DNA from: Stenotrophomonas maltophilia
GTDB taxonomy: Bacteria; Pseudomonadota; Gammaproteobacteria; Xanthomonadales; Xanthomonadaceae
Assembly: GCA_002435595.1 (NCBI GenBank)
Contig: DJBL01000004.1
Coordinates: 1-64,000 of the forward strand
Direction of reading: 5' to 3'
Length of the DNA: 64,000 nucleotides
The notes under the pieces were generated by a model. The model was given only the letters and a program-made list of their open reading frames with translations, did no database searches and was not told the origin of the DNA. Both the position numbers and the translations under genes were made by a program. This document shows positions 18,095-27,007 of the stretch, piece after piece. How positions within the stretch are numbered: the first letter of the stretch is position 1; every line of letters starts with the position of its first letter.

Positions 18095-19060
18095 TCAGCG
18101 CGCGCCGCTGAACCGGGCCATGCGGTTGCTCATGTCCACCAGGTCGTTGTAGCTGGCCATCACCGCCTCGGCCGAGCCCTGCGGCGCGCTCAAGCGGCCC
18201 CCGCCCTGCAGCAGCATCTGCTCGCTGCGGGTGAGCGGCGTATTGGCCTGCACGCGCTCGATGCGGCGACCGGCATCGCGCGCCAGCGCATCGGCGGCGT
18301 GCTCCACATGCCCCCAGCTCGCGTCGCCCTGCCCCACCTTGTCATCGTGGGCCTGTTGCAGCAGCGACTGGTAGGCGCTCAGCTGCGCGCGTGCGACGGC
18401 CAGGTCGGGCGTGTCCTCGCTGAGCAGCTGGGTCAAGCGCTTGCCGTCGCCGACCAATCGCAGCTGGTAGTAGGCGAGCGAACGACCTTCGGAGGCTTCG
18501 ATCTCCGTGAGCTGGGCTGCGCGCCGTTGCTCCTCGCGCTTTTCCAGCGCGACGTCCAGCGCACTGCCTGCGGCGAAGAATGCCGCATACGCCTGCATCA
18601 ACGGCGCATGCTGGCTGCGCATGCCGGCGTGGTCGTCGCGCAGGTAGTCCTCGCGGCTGTAGTAGCGATCGGCCTGCTCGATCAATGCATACAGATCGAC
18701 GAAGGTCTTCTGGTAGGCACGTGCCGCCGGGTCCAGCGTGGGCTCGGCCGGCGCCATCGCCAAGGCGGCGACCATCGGCGCAGTGCAGGCCTCCACGCGG
18801 TGCGAGAGCACCGTGCCCGGGCCGCGCACGTGCGTCTCCTTGCCGGTCGGGCCGGCATCCGGGTCCTGCATCCAGCGGGTGTAGGTCAGGAAGCCCTCGT
18901 GGATGGGCTGTTCAACGGCGTTGAAGCAGGCGATGTAGGCATTCACCTTTTCCACGCCCTGGCTGTCGGCCGTGCGGGTGGGACCCTTGCTGCAGGCGCC
19001 GAGCAGGGCGGCCGCGGCGACGGCGGCGGCGAGGGAGGCACGGGGGATGCGGGAGACCAT
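18095..19060 (-). CDS. DUF3829 lipoprotein (YiiG-like), copy 2
   Basis: The 321-residue paralogue of the downstream gene shares VNAYIACFNAVEQPIHEGFLTYTRWM, the YYSREDY-like motif, and the C-terminal PQGSAEAVMASYNDLVDMSNR. The start at 19060 is chosen because it begins the signal peptide with lipobox LGAC (Cys23); an in-frame ATG 54 bp upstream would place 18 extra residues before it. Divergence between the copies is large outside the conserved blocks, so the duplication is old. Function is unknown. Confidence 0.83.
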   Translation of the reverse strand: MVSRIPRASLAAAVAAAALLGACSKGPTRTADSQGVEKVNAYIACFNAVEQPIHEGFLTYTRWMQDPDAGPTGKETHVRGPGTVLSHRVEACTAPMVAALAMAPAEPTLDPAARAYQKTFVDLYALIEQADRYYSREDYLRDDHAGMRSQHAPLMQAYAAFFAAGSALDVALEKREEQRRAAQLTEIEASEGRSLAYYQLRLVGDGKRLTQLLSEDTPDLAVARAQLSAYQSLLQQAHDDKVGQGDASWGHVEHAADALARDAGRRIERVQANTPLTRSEQMLLQGGGRLSAPQGSAEAVMASYNDLVDMSNRMARFSGAR

Positions 19061-19150
19061 GCGATGGACCGGAAAAAATGGGGGCACGCACAGTAGCAGC
19101 TGCGGGTGCAGCACCGGTCGACGACGCCAGGCCGTGAGGCCCTCCCAGGC

Positions 19151-19969
19151 TCAGTCCAGGAACAGATCCGGCAGCAACGGCCGCGAAGGATCCACCGCGT
19201 AACCGTCCAGGTCGGTAATGCCGGCCTGCGCCAACACCTCGTCATCGAGCAGGAACTGGCCACTGAACCCGGCCGCGTCGCGGCTCAGCACGGCATGCGC
19301 GGCATCGGCCAGGATCTGCGGGGTGCGGCAGCCGCCGATGTCCACGCCGGGAATCATGTTGATCGCATCGGTGGCGATGATCGTGCGCGGCCACAGTGCA
19401 TTGACCGCCACGCCCTGCGGCCCGAATTCGGCCGCCAGGCCCAGCGTGACCAGGCTCATGCCCATCTTGGCCAGCGTGTAGCCGGTATGCGGACCCCACC
19501 ACTTCGGGTCCAGGCTCGGCGGCGGCGCCAGGGTGAGGATATGCGGGTTGGGCGCCTGCAGCAGGTACGGCAGGCAGGCCTGCGCGCACAGGAAACTGCC
19601 GCGCGAATTGACCTGCTGCATCAGGTCGAAGCGCTTCATCGGCGTATCCAGGGTGCCGCGCAGCCAGATCGCGCTGGCGTTGTTGACCAGGATGTCGATG
19701 CCGCCGAAGGTGTCCACGGTGGCGGCCACGGCCGCACGCACCTGGTCTTCCTCGCGGATGTCGCATTTCAGCGCCAGCCCCTGCCCGCCGGCCGCGGTGA
19801 CCGCCTCGGCCGCGCTGTGGATGGTGCCCGGCAGCTTCGGGTTGGGCACCGCCGACTTGGCTGCGATCGCCACGTTGGCGCCGTCCTGCGCCGCGCGCAG
19901 AGCGATGGCCAGGCCGATGCCGCGCGAGGCGCCGGTGATGAACAGGGTCTTGCCTTGCAGACTGGCCAT
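19151..19969 (-). CDS. Short-chain dehydrogenase/reductase (HSDL2-like)
   Basis: The 272-residue SDR has the NAD(P)-binding TGASRGIG (residues 13-20), NNASAIW, and the catalytic YTLAK (Tyr and Lys) preceded by Ser in LAPPPSL. The KCDIREEDQV segment and the LAPPPSLDPKWWGPHTGY stretch resemble the HSDL2/DHRS-like subfamily rather than FabG. The substrate is unknown; family members are linked to acyl or steroid alcohols. It is the first of three genes on the minus strand and has its own 109-bp upstream gap. Confidence 0.85.
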   Translation of the reverse strand: MASLQGKTLFITGASRGIGLAIALRAAQDGANVAIAAKSAVPNPKLPGTIHSAAEAVTAAGGQGLALKCDIREEDQVRAAVAATVDTFGGIDILVNNASAIWLRGTLDTPMKRFDLMQQVNSRGSFLCAQACLPYLLQAPNPHILTLAPPPSLDPKWWGPHTGYTLAKMGMSLVTLGLAAEFGPQGVAVNALWPRTIIATDAINMIPGVDIGGCRTPQILADAAHAVLSRDAAGFSGQFLLDDEVLAQAGITDLDGYAVDPSRPLLPDLFLD

Positions 19970-20078
19970 GCCGCGTGCTCCTGCGCACTCGATGATCGTG
20001 CCAGTATGCCGCGCCCACGCGTATTTAACCGCCCCCTGACGATAGTGACGCTCCGGTTACCGCTGCGAGGTCATTGCC

Positions 20079-20756
20079 ATGCGCCGTTCCCGTTGTCTGC
20101 TGTCTGCCCTGGGTCTGCTGCTGGTCACCACCGCCTGCCAGGGCGGCCCCTCCGAACCGGCCAAGGGCACCCCTGCGGCCGCCAGCACAGGTACGGCCAC
20201 CGGCGATACCCTGCGCTGGAGCAAGGCAGTGGTATGGAGCGGCGATCTCAACCGTTGTCGCCAGGGCGAAACCGCCGCCACCGGCGAGTGCCTGACCCAG
20301 GCCATGCGGGCGGGCGGCGCCAGCGCCGATGCCATCGCGGCTGCCCAACAGGTGTCCAGTGGCGGCGAACTGGCCTTCGTCACCGCCTGGCACGCGCATG
20401 ACGGCATCGGCGTAGCCACGGTCAACTATCCGTTCCGCGCCAACACCAACGAAGGCACGCGCCTGATCGACGCCGGTGGCAAGCGCATCGACGTGGACAG
20501 CGTGCAGCTGGACGACACACTGCGCGCCGATCCCGGCGTGCAGGCCCTGTTGCAGGCCAACCCGCAGGCGATGCCGTTCGCGCCGGCGCAGGCGGCGGGC
20601 ACCACGCCGCTGGAAGGCGGTGGCGTGCGCCTGCTGTACCGCACTGCGTTGCGCGACTGCCATGCCTGCGCGGACGTGGGCCAGCTGCAGATCGGTTACG
20701 ACTTCGACGCCACGCGGCACTTCACCGGGCAGCAGGTGGTGCCGGTCACGCCCTGA
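20079..20756 (+). CDS. Putative lipoprotein of unknown function
   Basis: The 225-residue protein has a lipoprotein-like signal ending VTTAC (Cys20), then a low-complexity Thr/Ala linker. I do not recognise the remaining domain. It has four further cysteines, in NRCRQGE, GECLTQ and DCHACADVGQ, which could form two disulfides. It probably resides in the periplasm. It is convergent with the DUF2867 gene across only 21 bp. The gene upstream (SDR) is divergent. Confidence 0.65.
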   Translation: MRRSRCLLSALGLLLVTTACQGGPSEPAKGTPAAASTGTATGDTLRWSKAVVWSGDLNRCRQGETAATGECLTQAMRAGGASADAIAAAQQVSSGGELAFVTAWHAHDGIGVATVNYPFRANTNEGTRLIDAGGKRIDVDSVQLDDTLRADPGVQALLQANPQAMPFAPAQAAGTTPLEGGGVRLLYRTALRDCHACADVGQLQIGYDFDATRHFTGQQVVPVTP

Positions 20757-20777
20757 GCGCGTGCGCGCCGATGCGCG

Positions 20778-21296
20778 TCAGCAGGCACCCGCCGCATAGC
20801 GCGTGACCTGGCGGAGCAGCAGCTGCGGCACGATCCAGCGGTGCACGGGCGCCACCGGCAGCATGTACAGCCGTCCGAACGCGTTGTGCGTGTGCACCAG
20901 CGTGGCGATCTCGAGCAGGTCGCCGCGCCACTGCAGGGCCACTTGCACGCGCAGGTGGCGGTCATCATCTTCGAGCACGATCGCGTCGGGCGTGCACTGC
21001 TGCACGGTGAAGATGCCCAGCCGCTGGCCGGGCCTCGGATCGACGCTGTCCTGGACCGCGCGCAGCGAACCCAGGTCCTTCATGCCGAGCAGGCGCATGC
21101 CACGATTGCGCACCGTCATCAGCGCGTCGAACCAGCCCGGCACGGTGGCCGCCATGTCCTGGTAGGCCTGCAGCGCCGAGCGCCCTTCGCGTGCGACCCG
21201 CGCCTGGCAGGCGTGCACGAACTCCGCGCCGGGCAATTGCGCGTGCAGCACGCTGGTGGTGCCGGGCGGCACCACCACAACGCGCGGCCGGCTCAC
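20778..21296 (-). CDS. DUF2867 family protein
   Basis: This 172-residue protein starts at GTG within a GTGA overlap with the upstream kinase-like gene. It matches DUF2867: an early LPGAEFVHACQ segment, the central DALMTVRNRGMRLLGMKDLGSL and a C-terminal LVHTHNAFGRLYMLPVAPVHRWIVPQ. The function of the family is unknown; it has a START-like flavour, but that is inference. The frame remains open far upstream, where it is a shadow of the kinase-like gene. Translational coupling to that gene is likely. Confidence 0.78.
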   Translation of the reverse strand: MSRPRVVVVPPGTTSVLHAQLPGAEFVHACQARVAREGRSALQAYQDMAATVPGWFDALMTVRNRGMRLLGMKDLGSLRAVQDSVDPRPGQRLGIFTVQQCTPDAIVLEDDDRHLRVQVALQWRGDLLEIATLVHTHNAFGRLYMLPVAPVHRWIVPQLLLRQVTRYAAGAC

Positions 21297-21955
21297 GGCT
21301 TGGGCCCCTGCCCTTCGTTGTCTTCCCAGTGCAGGATCTTGCGGGTGACGAACCGGTACACCGGCTTGCCGGTGCGGAACCACACATCGCGCACCCAGGA
21401 GGTGCGCTTGAGCAGGCGCTTTTCCACCGGGGTGAGCGACTCGCGGCAATACATGCGCTTGTGCTTGAGCAGGTGGCGCAGGTCTTCGCGCGCCAGCAGG
21501 CGCATCCAGCGCGAGCGCGGGTGGCCGATCACCGCCAGCTGGAAATCGATCAGCGCCGGTGAGCCGTCTTCGCGCACCAGCCAGTTGGCTTCCTTGGCCA
21601 GGTCGTTGTGTGCGATGCCATGCCGGTGCACCCGCTGCAGCAGCCGGCGCGCGGCACGGAAGTAGGCCACGTCGCCGCGCGGCGGGCGCTGGTACATCGC
21701 ATCGCCGGCCATGAAGCTGCGGTCCAGCCAGCGTCCGTTCCAAGCCAGCAAAGCCGGGGTGTCGGCCATGCCGCCCAGATGCGCCAGCGCGCGTGCCTCG
21801 CGGCGGGCCAGCCACCAGGCCGGCAGCCGCAGCCACCACGGGGTGGCCTCCAGGTCGCGACGGACGAAACGCTGGCCGTCCTGCTCGATCAGCAGAATGC
21901 GGCCGAAGCTGTCGGCCTTGAGGGCGTGCGGAGCGGGATCGGGGGTGGGCGTCAT
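21293..21955 (-). CDS. RIO/LPS-kinase-like small protein kinase
   Basis: The 220-residue protein is a reduced kinase fold. The catalytic loop HGIAHNDLAKEANWLV supplies HxD and the downstream Asn, and PALIDFQLAV supplies the DFG-like Mg-binding DFQ. An upstream Arg/Lys-rich lobe (QRFVRRDLEATPWW) could hold the ATP-binding Lys but no Gly-rich loop is evident. Similar proteins are annotated as serine/threonine kinases or heptose kinases in Xanthomonadaceae. The substrate is unknown. It overlaps the DUF2867 gene by 4 bp. Confidence 0.7.
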   Translation of the reverse strand: MTPTPDPAPHALKADSFGRILLIEQDGQRFVRRDLEATPWWLRLPAWWLARREARALAHLGGMADTPALLAWNGRWLDRSFMAGDAMYQRPPRGDVAYFRAARRLLQRVHRHGIAHNDLAKEANWLVREDGSPALIDFQLAVIGHPRSRWMRLLAREDLRHLLKHKRMYCRESLTPVEKRLLKRTSWVRDVWFRTGKPVYRFVTRKILHWEDNEGQGPKP

Positions 21956-22057
21956 CGGCTCATTCTAGGCGGGTGATCGCGTTCATTCACTGCAGATGAC
22001 GCACATTGCCGCCGCCTGGCGGGCAGTCAGTCACTTTCCGCCCCCTATAATCGTGCG

Positions 22058-24055
22058 ATGGACTCGTCATGGATCGATGCCACGCTTGCGTGGATCTCAG
22101 CTCACCCCGTGCTTGCCGGTGCGGTCATCTTCCTCATTGCCTTCTGCGATGCGGTCATCGTGCTGGGCGCGATCGTGCCGGCGTTGCCGCTGCTGTTCGC
22201 GGTGGGCGTGTTCATCGGCCTGGGCCAGATCTCCGGTCCGTATGCGGTGGCCTGCGCGGCGCTCGGCGCCTTTGCCGGCGATGGCATCAGCTACTGGGTG
22301 GGGCGACGCTGGGGCGACCGCTTGCGCGGCTTCTGGCCCTTCAGCAAGTACCCGCAACTGCTCGACCGCGGCGAGACGATGTTCCGCCGCAATGCCTTCA
22401 AGAGCATCCTGGTGGCGCGCTACGTCGGCGCGATCCGTCCGTTCGTGCCGGCCATCGCCGGCATGATGAAGATGCCGATGGCGCGGTACTTCCAGGCCAG
22501 CGGCATCGCCAGCCTGTCCTGGGCGGTGCTGTTCCTGGCGCCCGGCTGGGTGCTGGGCGAAGCCTACGACGCGGTGGCCGCGGTGGCCGGGCGACTGGTG
22601 ATGGTGCTGGGCCTGGTCGCGGTGGTGATGGGCGCGGTGTGGGCGATCGTGCTGTACAGCTACCGCTGGTCGGCCTCGCGCATGGACAGCTGGCTGGCCG
22701 GGCTGCTGCGCTGGTCGCAGCGCCACCCCACCCTGGGCCGGTACTCGGTGGCGGTGTTCGACCCGCAACGGCGCGAGTCGGTGCCGCTGGCGATGCTGGC
22801 GTTGATGCTGCTGCTGCTGGGCTGGTGCTGGTTCGCACTGCTGATGGCGGTGGTCGCGCACGGCGAGCCGCTGCGGCTGGACCTGGCCGTGCACCAGGCC
22901 ATGCTGGCCCTGCGCAACCCGCTGGCCGACTACCCGATGGCCGCGATTGCCTCGCTGGGCGCCTGGCAGGTGTTGCTGCCGGCCACCGCGGTGGGCATGG
23001 CCTACCTGGCCTGGCGGCGGCGCTGGATGGCCGCCGCACACTGGCTGGCGGCGCTGGCCTTCGGCCTGGCGCTGTGCAAGCTGCTGGGCGCCACCGTGCA
23101 CGTGGTGCGGCCGCCGGATGCCAGCAGTGGCTTCGGCTTCCCGTCGGTGTCGGTGACCATGGCCACCATCATCTTCGGTTTCTTCGCGGTGCTGATCGCG
23201 CGCGAGCTGCCCGGGCGCACCCGCGTGTGGCCGTACCTGCTGTCGGGCATCGTGGTCAGCCTGATCGGTTTCGCGCGTCTGTACCTGGGCGCGCACTGGC
23301 TCAGCGATGTGATCGGCGGGATGCTGTTCGGCATCTTCTGGCTGCTGGTGCTGGGCATCGCCTACCGGCGCCGCTTCAACCGCTCGTTCTGGGTCAAGCC
23401 GGTGGCGTGGCTGTTCTACGGCACCTTCGCCCTGGCCGCGCTGTGGTACGCACCGCGCAACATCCCGCTCAAGCTGGCGCGCTTCGAACCGGCCCAGCCG
23501 GCCCCGGTGGACGTGGCCGCCACGACCTGGTGGCAGGGGCAATGGAAGCAGCTGCCCTCGCGTCGCAACGAGTTCGATGACGACCAGCGCTGGCCGCTGG
23601 ACGTGCAGGTAGCCGGCCCGCTGGCGCCCCTGCAGCGCCGTCTGGAAAGCCAGGGCTGGCGCGTGCAGCCGCAGGCCGGCTGGGAACAGGCACTGTTGAT
23701 GCTGGACAAATCGGCCGCGCCGGAAGAAGTGCCGGTGCTGCCGGCCACGCTGGACACCCAGGTCGAGTCGCTGCTGATGCTGCGCCCGGGCAACGCGCCC
23801 GACGAGATCTTCGCGCTGCGCCTGTGGCCGGCGCCGACCCGCCTGCAGCCGGGCAACCAGCCGTTGTGGCTGGGCAGCGCGCAGACCCTGCACTATCAGC
23901 AGCACTTCCACCTGATCGGGATGTGGCGACCGATGCGTGGCATCGACCCGTCGCTGTCGGCCGTGCGCGAGGCGTTGCAGGGCCTGCCGCAGCAGGTCGA
24001 TACCCACCCGGAAACGCAGATGCCGGTGTTGCGGGTGCGCACGACGGGCGAGTGA
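22058..24055 (+). CDS. DedA-PAP2-LssY fusion membrane protein
   Basis: This 665-residue integral membrane protein joins three modules. Residues about 10-205 are a DedA/VTT domain (FLIAFCDAVIVLGAIVPALPLLFAVG, then FRRNAFKSILVARYVGAIRPFVPAIAG). Residues about 245-460 are a PAP2 phosphatase with KLLGATVHVVRPP, FGFPSVSV and RLYLGAHWLSDV, giving the three PAP2 motifs with catalytic His. Residues about 490-660 are a soluble LssY-like C-terminal domain. DedA proteins flip undecaprenyl phosphate or related lipids and PAP2 enzymes dephosphorylate lipid pyrophosphates, so recycling of a lipid carrier is a reasonable inference. Confidence 0.88.
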   Translation: MDSSWIDATLAWISAHPVLAGAVIFLIAFCDAVIVLGAIVPALPLLFAVGVFIGLGQISGPYAVACAALGAFAGDGISYWVGRRWGDRLRGFWPFSKYPQLLDRGETMFRRNAFKSILVARYVGAIRPFVPAIAGMMKMPMARYFQASGIASLSWAVLFLAPGWVLGEAYDAVAAVAGRLVMVLGLVAVVMGAVWAIVLYSYRWSASRMDSWLAGLLRWSQRHPTLGRYSVAVFDPQRRESVPLAMLALMLLLLGWCWFALLMAVVAHGEPLRLDLAVHQAMLALRNPLADYPMAAIASLGAWQVLLPATAVGMAYLAWRRRWMAAAHWLAALAFGLALCKLLGATVHVVRPPDASSGFGFPSVSVTMATIIFGFFAVLIARELPGRTRVWPYLLSGIVVSLIGFARLYLGAHWLSDVIGGMLFGIFWLLVLGIAYRRRFNRSFWVKPVAWLFYGTFALAALWYAPRNIPLKLARFEPAQPAPVDVAATTWWQGQWKQLPSRRNEFDDDQRWPLDVQVAGPLAPLQRRLESQGWRVQPQAGWEQALLMLDKSAAPEEVPVLPATLDTQVESLLMLRPGNAPDEIFALRLWPAPTRLQPGNQPLWLGSAQTLHYQQHFHLIGMWRPMRGIDPSLSAVREALQGLPQQVDTHPETQMPVLRVRTTGE

Positions 24056-24156
24056 TGCAGCCGCTCGCGGAGCCGTGATGGAGCCAGGGTGTTACCCGGG
24101 CGCTGCCGGTACGCGCAGGGCAGCGGGACAACGTCGCGCCGCGCCTGGCGCGTGAA

Positions 24157-24738
24157 TCAGGTCGGCATCCAGCGCAGCAGGTCTTCCAGGCGCTGGTGCG
24201 GGTCGTCGTGCTGCAGCAGTTGCAGCCGCTGCGGCTCTTCCAGCGGCAGCAGCTCGGCCAGCCGCCAGCCGACCCAGGCCGCCTGTTCGAGCTGGGCGGG
24301 GTGGCTCGGGGCGAAGGCGCTGCCGGCCTGTTCGATGATGTGTTCCAGCACGGTGGCCAGCAACGCGTGCTCCGGGCGCAGTTCGTCGTCGTGGTCGGGC
24401 GCGCTCCACTGCACGTCGGCCAGGACCAGGCCGTTGTCGCGCACCCGCGTGCGCAGCACGTGGAAACGGCGCTGGCCGCGCAGGCGCAGCATCAGCACGC
24501 CATCGGCGCCCACGTCGAAATCCTCGATCCGCGCCTCCACCCCGTAGGCAGCCGGCGATGCCGGGGCGCCCACTTCCTCGCCGTCCAGGATCAGGCAGAC
24601 GCCGAAATTGGACTCCTGGCGGCTGCACTCGCGCAGCATGTCCAGGTAGCGGCGCTCGAACACGCGCAGCCCCAACGCAGCGCCGGGCAGCAGCACGGCG
24701 TGCAGCGGGAACAACGGCAGTGACACGGTGTCGGTCAT
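24157..24738 (-). CDS. LON substrate-binding domain protein
   Basis: The 193-residue protein is a stand-alone LON N-terminal (substrate-binding, PUA-like) domain: LPLFPLHAVLLPGAALGLRVFERRYLDML at the start, then FGVCLILDGEEVG and a helical C-terminal half. No ATPase or Ser-Lys protease domain follows. Such proteins are common next to cell-wall or nucleotide genes, and their job is unclear. The start at 24738 gives the canonical N-terminus. It follows mpl on the same strand with 13 bp between them, so they probably share a transcript. Confidence 0.88.
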   Translation of the reverse strand: MTDTVSLPLFPLHAVLLPGAALGLRVFERRYLDMLRECSRQESNFGVCLILDGEEVGAPASPAAYGVEARIEDFDVGADGVLMLRLRGQRRFHVLRTRVRDNGLVLADVQWSAPDHDDELRPEHALLATVLEHIIEQAGSAFAPSHPAQLEQAAWVGWRLAELLPLEEPQRLQLLQHDDPHQRLEDLLRWMPT

Positions 24739-24751
24739 GGCGGGGGCCGGC

Positions 24752-26116
24752 TCAGGACGCTTGCAGCTGCGCCAGGAAGCGGCGCGGCGCACCGTCGAAA
24801 CCGCCGTTGGACATGAACACCACGTGGTCGCCCGGCTGCGCGATGGTACCCAGCTGATCCAGCAGCGCGTCGGTGTCGGGCACCGCGTGCGCCTGCCCAC
24901 GCACGGCGGCGATCACGCTGGCCGCATCCCAGGCCAGCTCCGGGCGGTGCAGGAACACCACCGCATCGGCCAGGGCCAACGACGGTGCCAATGCCTGCGC
25001 GTGCGCGCCCAGCCGCATCGAATTGCTGCGCGGCTCCATCGCCACCACGATCCGCGCATCGCCGACCTTGGCGCGCAGGCCCTCCAGCGTGGTGTGGATG
25101 GCGGTGGGATGGTGGGCGAAATCGTCGTAGATGGTGATCTCGCGCGCCTGGCCGATCACTTCCAGGCGGCGCTTGACGCTGCGGAAGCTGGCCAGCGCCG
25201 GGATCACCGACGCCAGCGCCACGCCCACCGCATGCGCGGCCGCCAGCGCGGCCAGGCCGTTGAGCACGTTGTGCCGGCCCAGCAGCGGCCAGCGCACTTC
25301 GCCCACGCGCTGGCCACGGTGGTGCACCACGAAGGCGCTGCCATCGGCATGGAGCAGTTCGGCATGCCACTCCAGCGACGGATCGAAGCCGAAGCGCTCC
25401 ACCGGGGTCCAGCAGCCCATTTCCAGCACCTGGGCCAGGTAGGCATCCTCGCCATTGACGATCAGGCGCCCGCGCGCCGGCACCGTGCGGATGAGGTGGT
25501 GGAACTGGCGCTGGATCGCGGCCACGTCCGGGAAGATGTCGGCGTGGTCGTATTCGAGGTTGTTGAGGATCGCCACCAGCGGACGGTAATGCACGAACTT
25601 GCTGCGCTTGTCGAAGAACGCGGTGTCGTACTCGTCGGCCTCGACCACGAAGGCACGGCCCTGGCCCAGGCGTGCCGAAACACCGAAGTCTTCGGCGACC
25701 CCGCCGATCAGGAAGCCCGGCTCGCGGCCGGCGGCCTGCAGCAGCCAGGTCAGGATGGTGGTGGTGGTGGTCTTGCCGTGGGTGCCGGCCACCGCGAGCG
25801 TGTCGCGGCCGGGCAACACCTGCTCGGACAGCCACTGCGCGCCGGAGATGTAGCGCTGGCCTGCATCGAGCACCGCTTCGACGGCCGGATTGCCGCGCGA
25901 CAGGGCATTGCCGACGATGACCTCGTCGCAGTCGGCGGCCACGCTGTCGGCCCGATACCCCGGGTCCAGCGCGATGCCCAGCTGCTCCAGCTGGGTGGAC
26001 ATCGGCGGATAGATCGCCTGATCGCTGCCATGGACCGTATGGCCCAGTTCCCGCGCCAACGCGGCCACGCCGCCCATGAAGGTGCCGGCAATACCAAGGA
26101 TATGAATCGTGCTCAT
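24752..26116 (-). CDS. mpl: UDP-N-acetylmuramate:L-alanyl-gamma-D-glutamyl-meso-DAP ligase
   Basis: The 454-residue Mur-ligase-family enzyme reattaches recovered murein tripeptide to UDP-MurNAc in peptidoglycan recycling. Signatures are IHILGIAGTFMGGVA at the N-terminus, the P-loop GTHGKTTTTT, EADEYDTAFFDKRSKF, NLEYDHADIF and DDFAHHPTA. The start at 26116 is the first codon that gives the Mpl N-terminus; an upstream ATG at 26167 would add 17 residues. AmpG and other recycling genes are not in this window. Confidence 0.95.
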   Translation of the reverse strand: MSTIHILGIAGTFMGGVAALARELGHTVHGSDQAIYPPMSTQLEQLGIALDPGYRADSVAADCDEVIVGNALSRGNPAVEAVLDAGQRYISGAQWLSEQVLPGRDTLAVAGTHGKTTTTTILTWLLQAAGREPGFLIGGVAEDFGVSARLGQGRAFVVEADEYDTAFFDKRSKFVHYRPLVAILNNLEYDHADIFPDVAAIQRQFHHLIRTVPARGRLIVNGEDAYLAQVLEMGCWTPVERFGFDPSLEWHAELLHADGSAFVVHHRGQRVGEVRWPLLGRHNVLNGLAALAAAHAVGVALASVIPALASFRSVKRRLEVIGQAREITIYDDFAHHPTAIHTTLEGLRAKVGDARIVVAMEPRSNSMRLGAHAQALAPSLALADAVVFLHRPELAWDAASVIAAVRGQAHAVPDTDALLDQLGTIAQPGDHVVFMSNGGFDGAPRRFLAQLQAS

Positions 26117-26239
26117 GCGTTGGATTGTCGCCGATCCCCTGCGTCGTCGGCCATTGTCGTCAGACAATTCCTCGATCGACCGTAAGAAGAAGCACTCGGG
26201 TGTCGGGGAATTCCCGATAGCGAGCTACTGTGAATACGG

Positions 26240-26385
26240 ACACAATTCAGCGGGCCAGCCGTAGTACCCCATTGGTCCTACTCCCCAAGAGGCCGTCCCC
26301 AGGGGGGCTCATGCTACGGGGCTCTGAGCAAGCCCGTCCGCTGGCACCTAAACCGCACGCCTGGCCCTTTCGGGGGCCGGGCGTG
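26240..26385 (+). ncRNA. Candidate C-rich small RNA (sX13-like)
   Basis: The 327-bp gap between mpl and adk contains an ordered fold. GCCAGC (26254-26259) can pair with GCTGGC (26340-26345), and CCGTAG (26259-26264) with CTACGG (26314-26319). Inside, three CCCCA motifs (at 26267, 26283 and 26297) fall in predicted loops. A strong GC hairpin, CGCACGCCTGGCCC with GGGCCGGGCGTGTGCG, closes the region at 26354-26384. C-rich loops are typical of the Xanthomonas sRNA sX13; identity with it is from memory of that feature, not a comparison. TACTGT at 26226 is a possible -10 box. Ends are estimates and the strand is the likelier of the two. Confidence 0.4.
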
Positions 26386-26443
26386 TGCGTTCATGCGCCC
26401 ACCTGCGGTGCCACGGCGCTGCCGGGGCAGCGCCGGGCCTGGC

Positions 26444-27007
26444 TCAGCCGTGGATCGCCGCGCGGATGCGCGCTTCCACTTCGTCCAGTTCGCCCACGCC
26501 ATCGACGCGGGCCAGGGTGCCGCGACCGGCATAGAAATCCACCACCGGGGCGGTCTGGTCGTTGTACACCTGCAGGCGCTGGCGCACCGATTCGGGATTG
26601 TCGTCGGCACGGCCCTGTTCGGCGGCACGGCCGGCGATGCGCTCGACCAGCAGTTCGGTCGGCACGTCCAGCTGCACCACCGCATCCAGCGGCTGGCCGA
26701 TCTTGGCCAGCAGGGTGTCCAGCGCGTTGGCCTGGGCCACGTTGCGCGGGTAACCGTCGAGGATGAAGCCATTGGCCACGTCGGCCTGGCCCAGGCGCGA
26801 TTCGAGCATGCCCAGCAGGATGTCGTCGGACACCAGGTTGCCGGCATCCATCACCGCCTTGGCCTGCTTGCCCAGCGCGCTGCCCGCGGCCACTTCGGCA
26901 CGCAGCAGGTCACCGGTGGAAATGTGCGCAATCGCCAGCTGTTCCTTCAGGCGCGTCGCCTGTGTCCCCTTGCCCGAACCGGGCGGTCCCAACAGAACCA
27001 ATCGCAT
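26444..27007 (-). CDS. adk: Adenylate kinase
   Basis: The 187-residue enzyme interconverts ATP, ADP and AMP. The P-loop GPPGSGKGTQ is at residues 7-16, followed by the AMP-binding STGDLLRAEV and ILDGYPRNVAQA segments and the short-lid region RIAGRAAEQGRADDNPES. This is the short-lid form; the ~214-residue E. coli enzyme has a larger lid. The ATG at 27007 is the conserved start (MRLVLLGPPG); upstream in-frame codons reach 27139 but add no family sequence. It is divergent from the PPi-dependent phosphofructokinase gene across 141 bp. Confidence 0.96.
   Translation of the reverse strand: MRLVLLGPPGSGKGTQATRLKEQLAIAHISTGDLLRAEVAAGSALGKQAKAVMDAGNLVSDDILLGMLESRLGQADVANGFILDGYPRNVAQANALDTLLAKIGQPLDAVVQLDVPTELLVERIAGRAAEQGRADDNPESVRQRLQVYNDQTAPVVDFYAGRGTLARVDGVGELDEVEARIRAAIHG

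Noticed and set aside
26117..26443. tRNA or tmRNA in the mpl-adk gap
   Set aside because: No acceptor stem, T-loop or tag-peptide frame could be found; the C-rich sRNA reading fits better.
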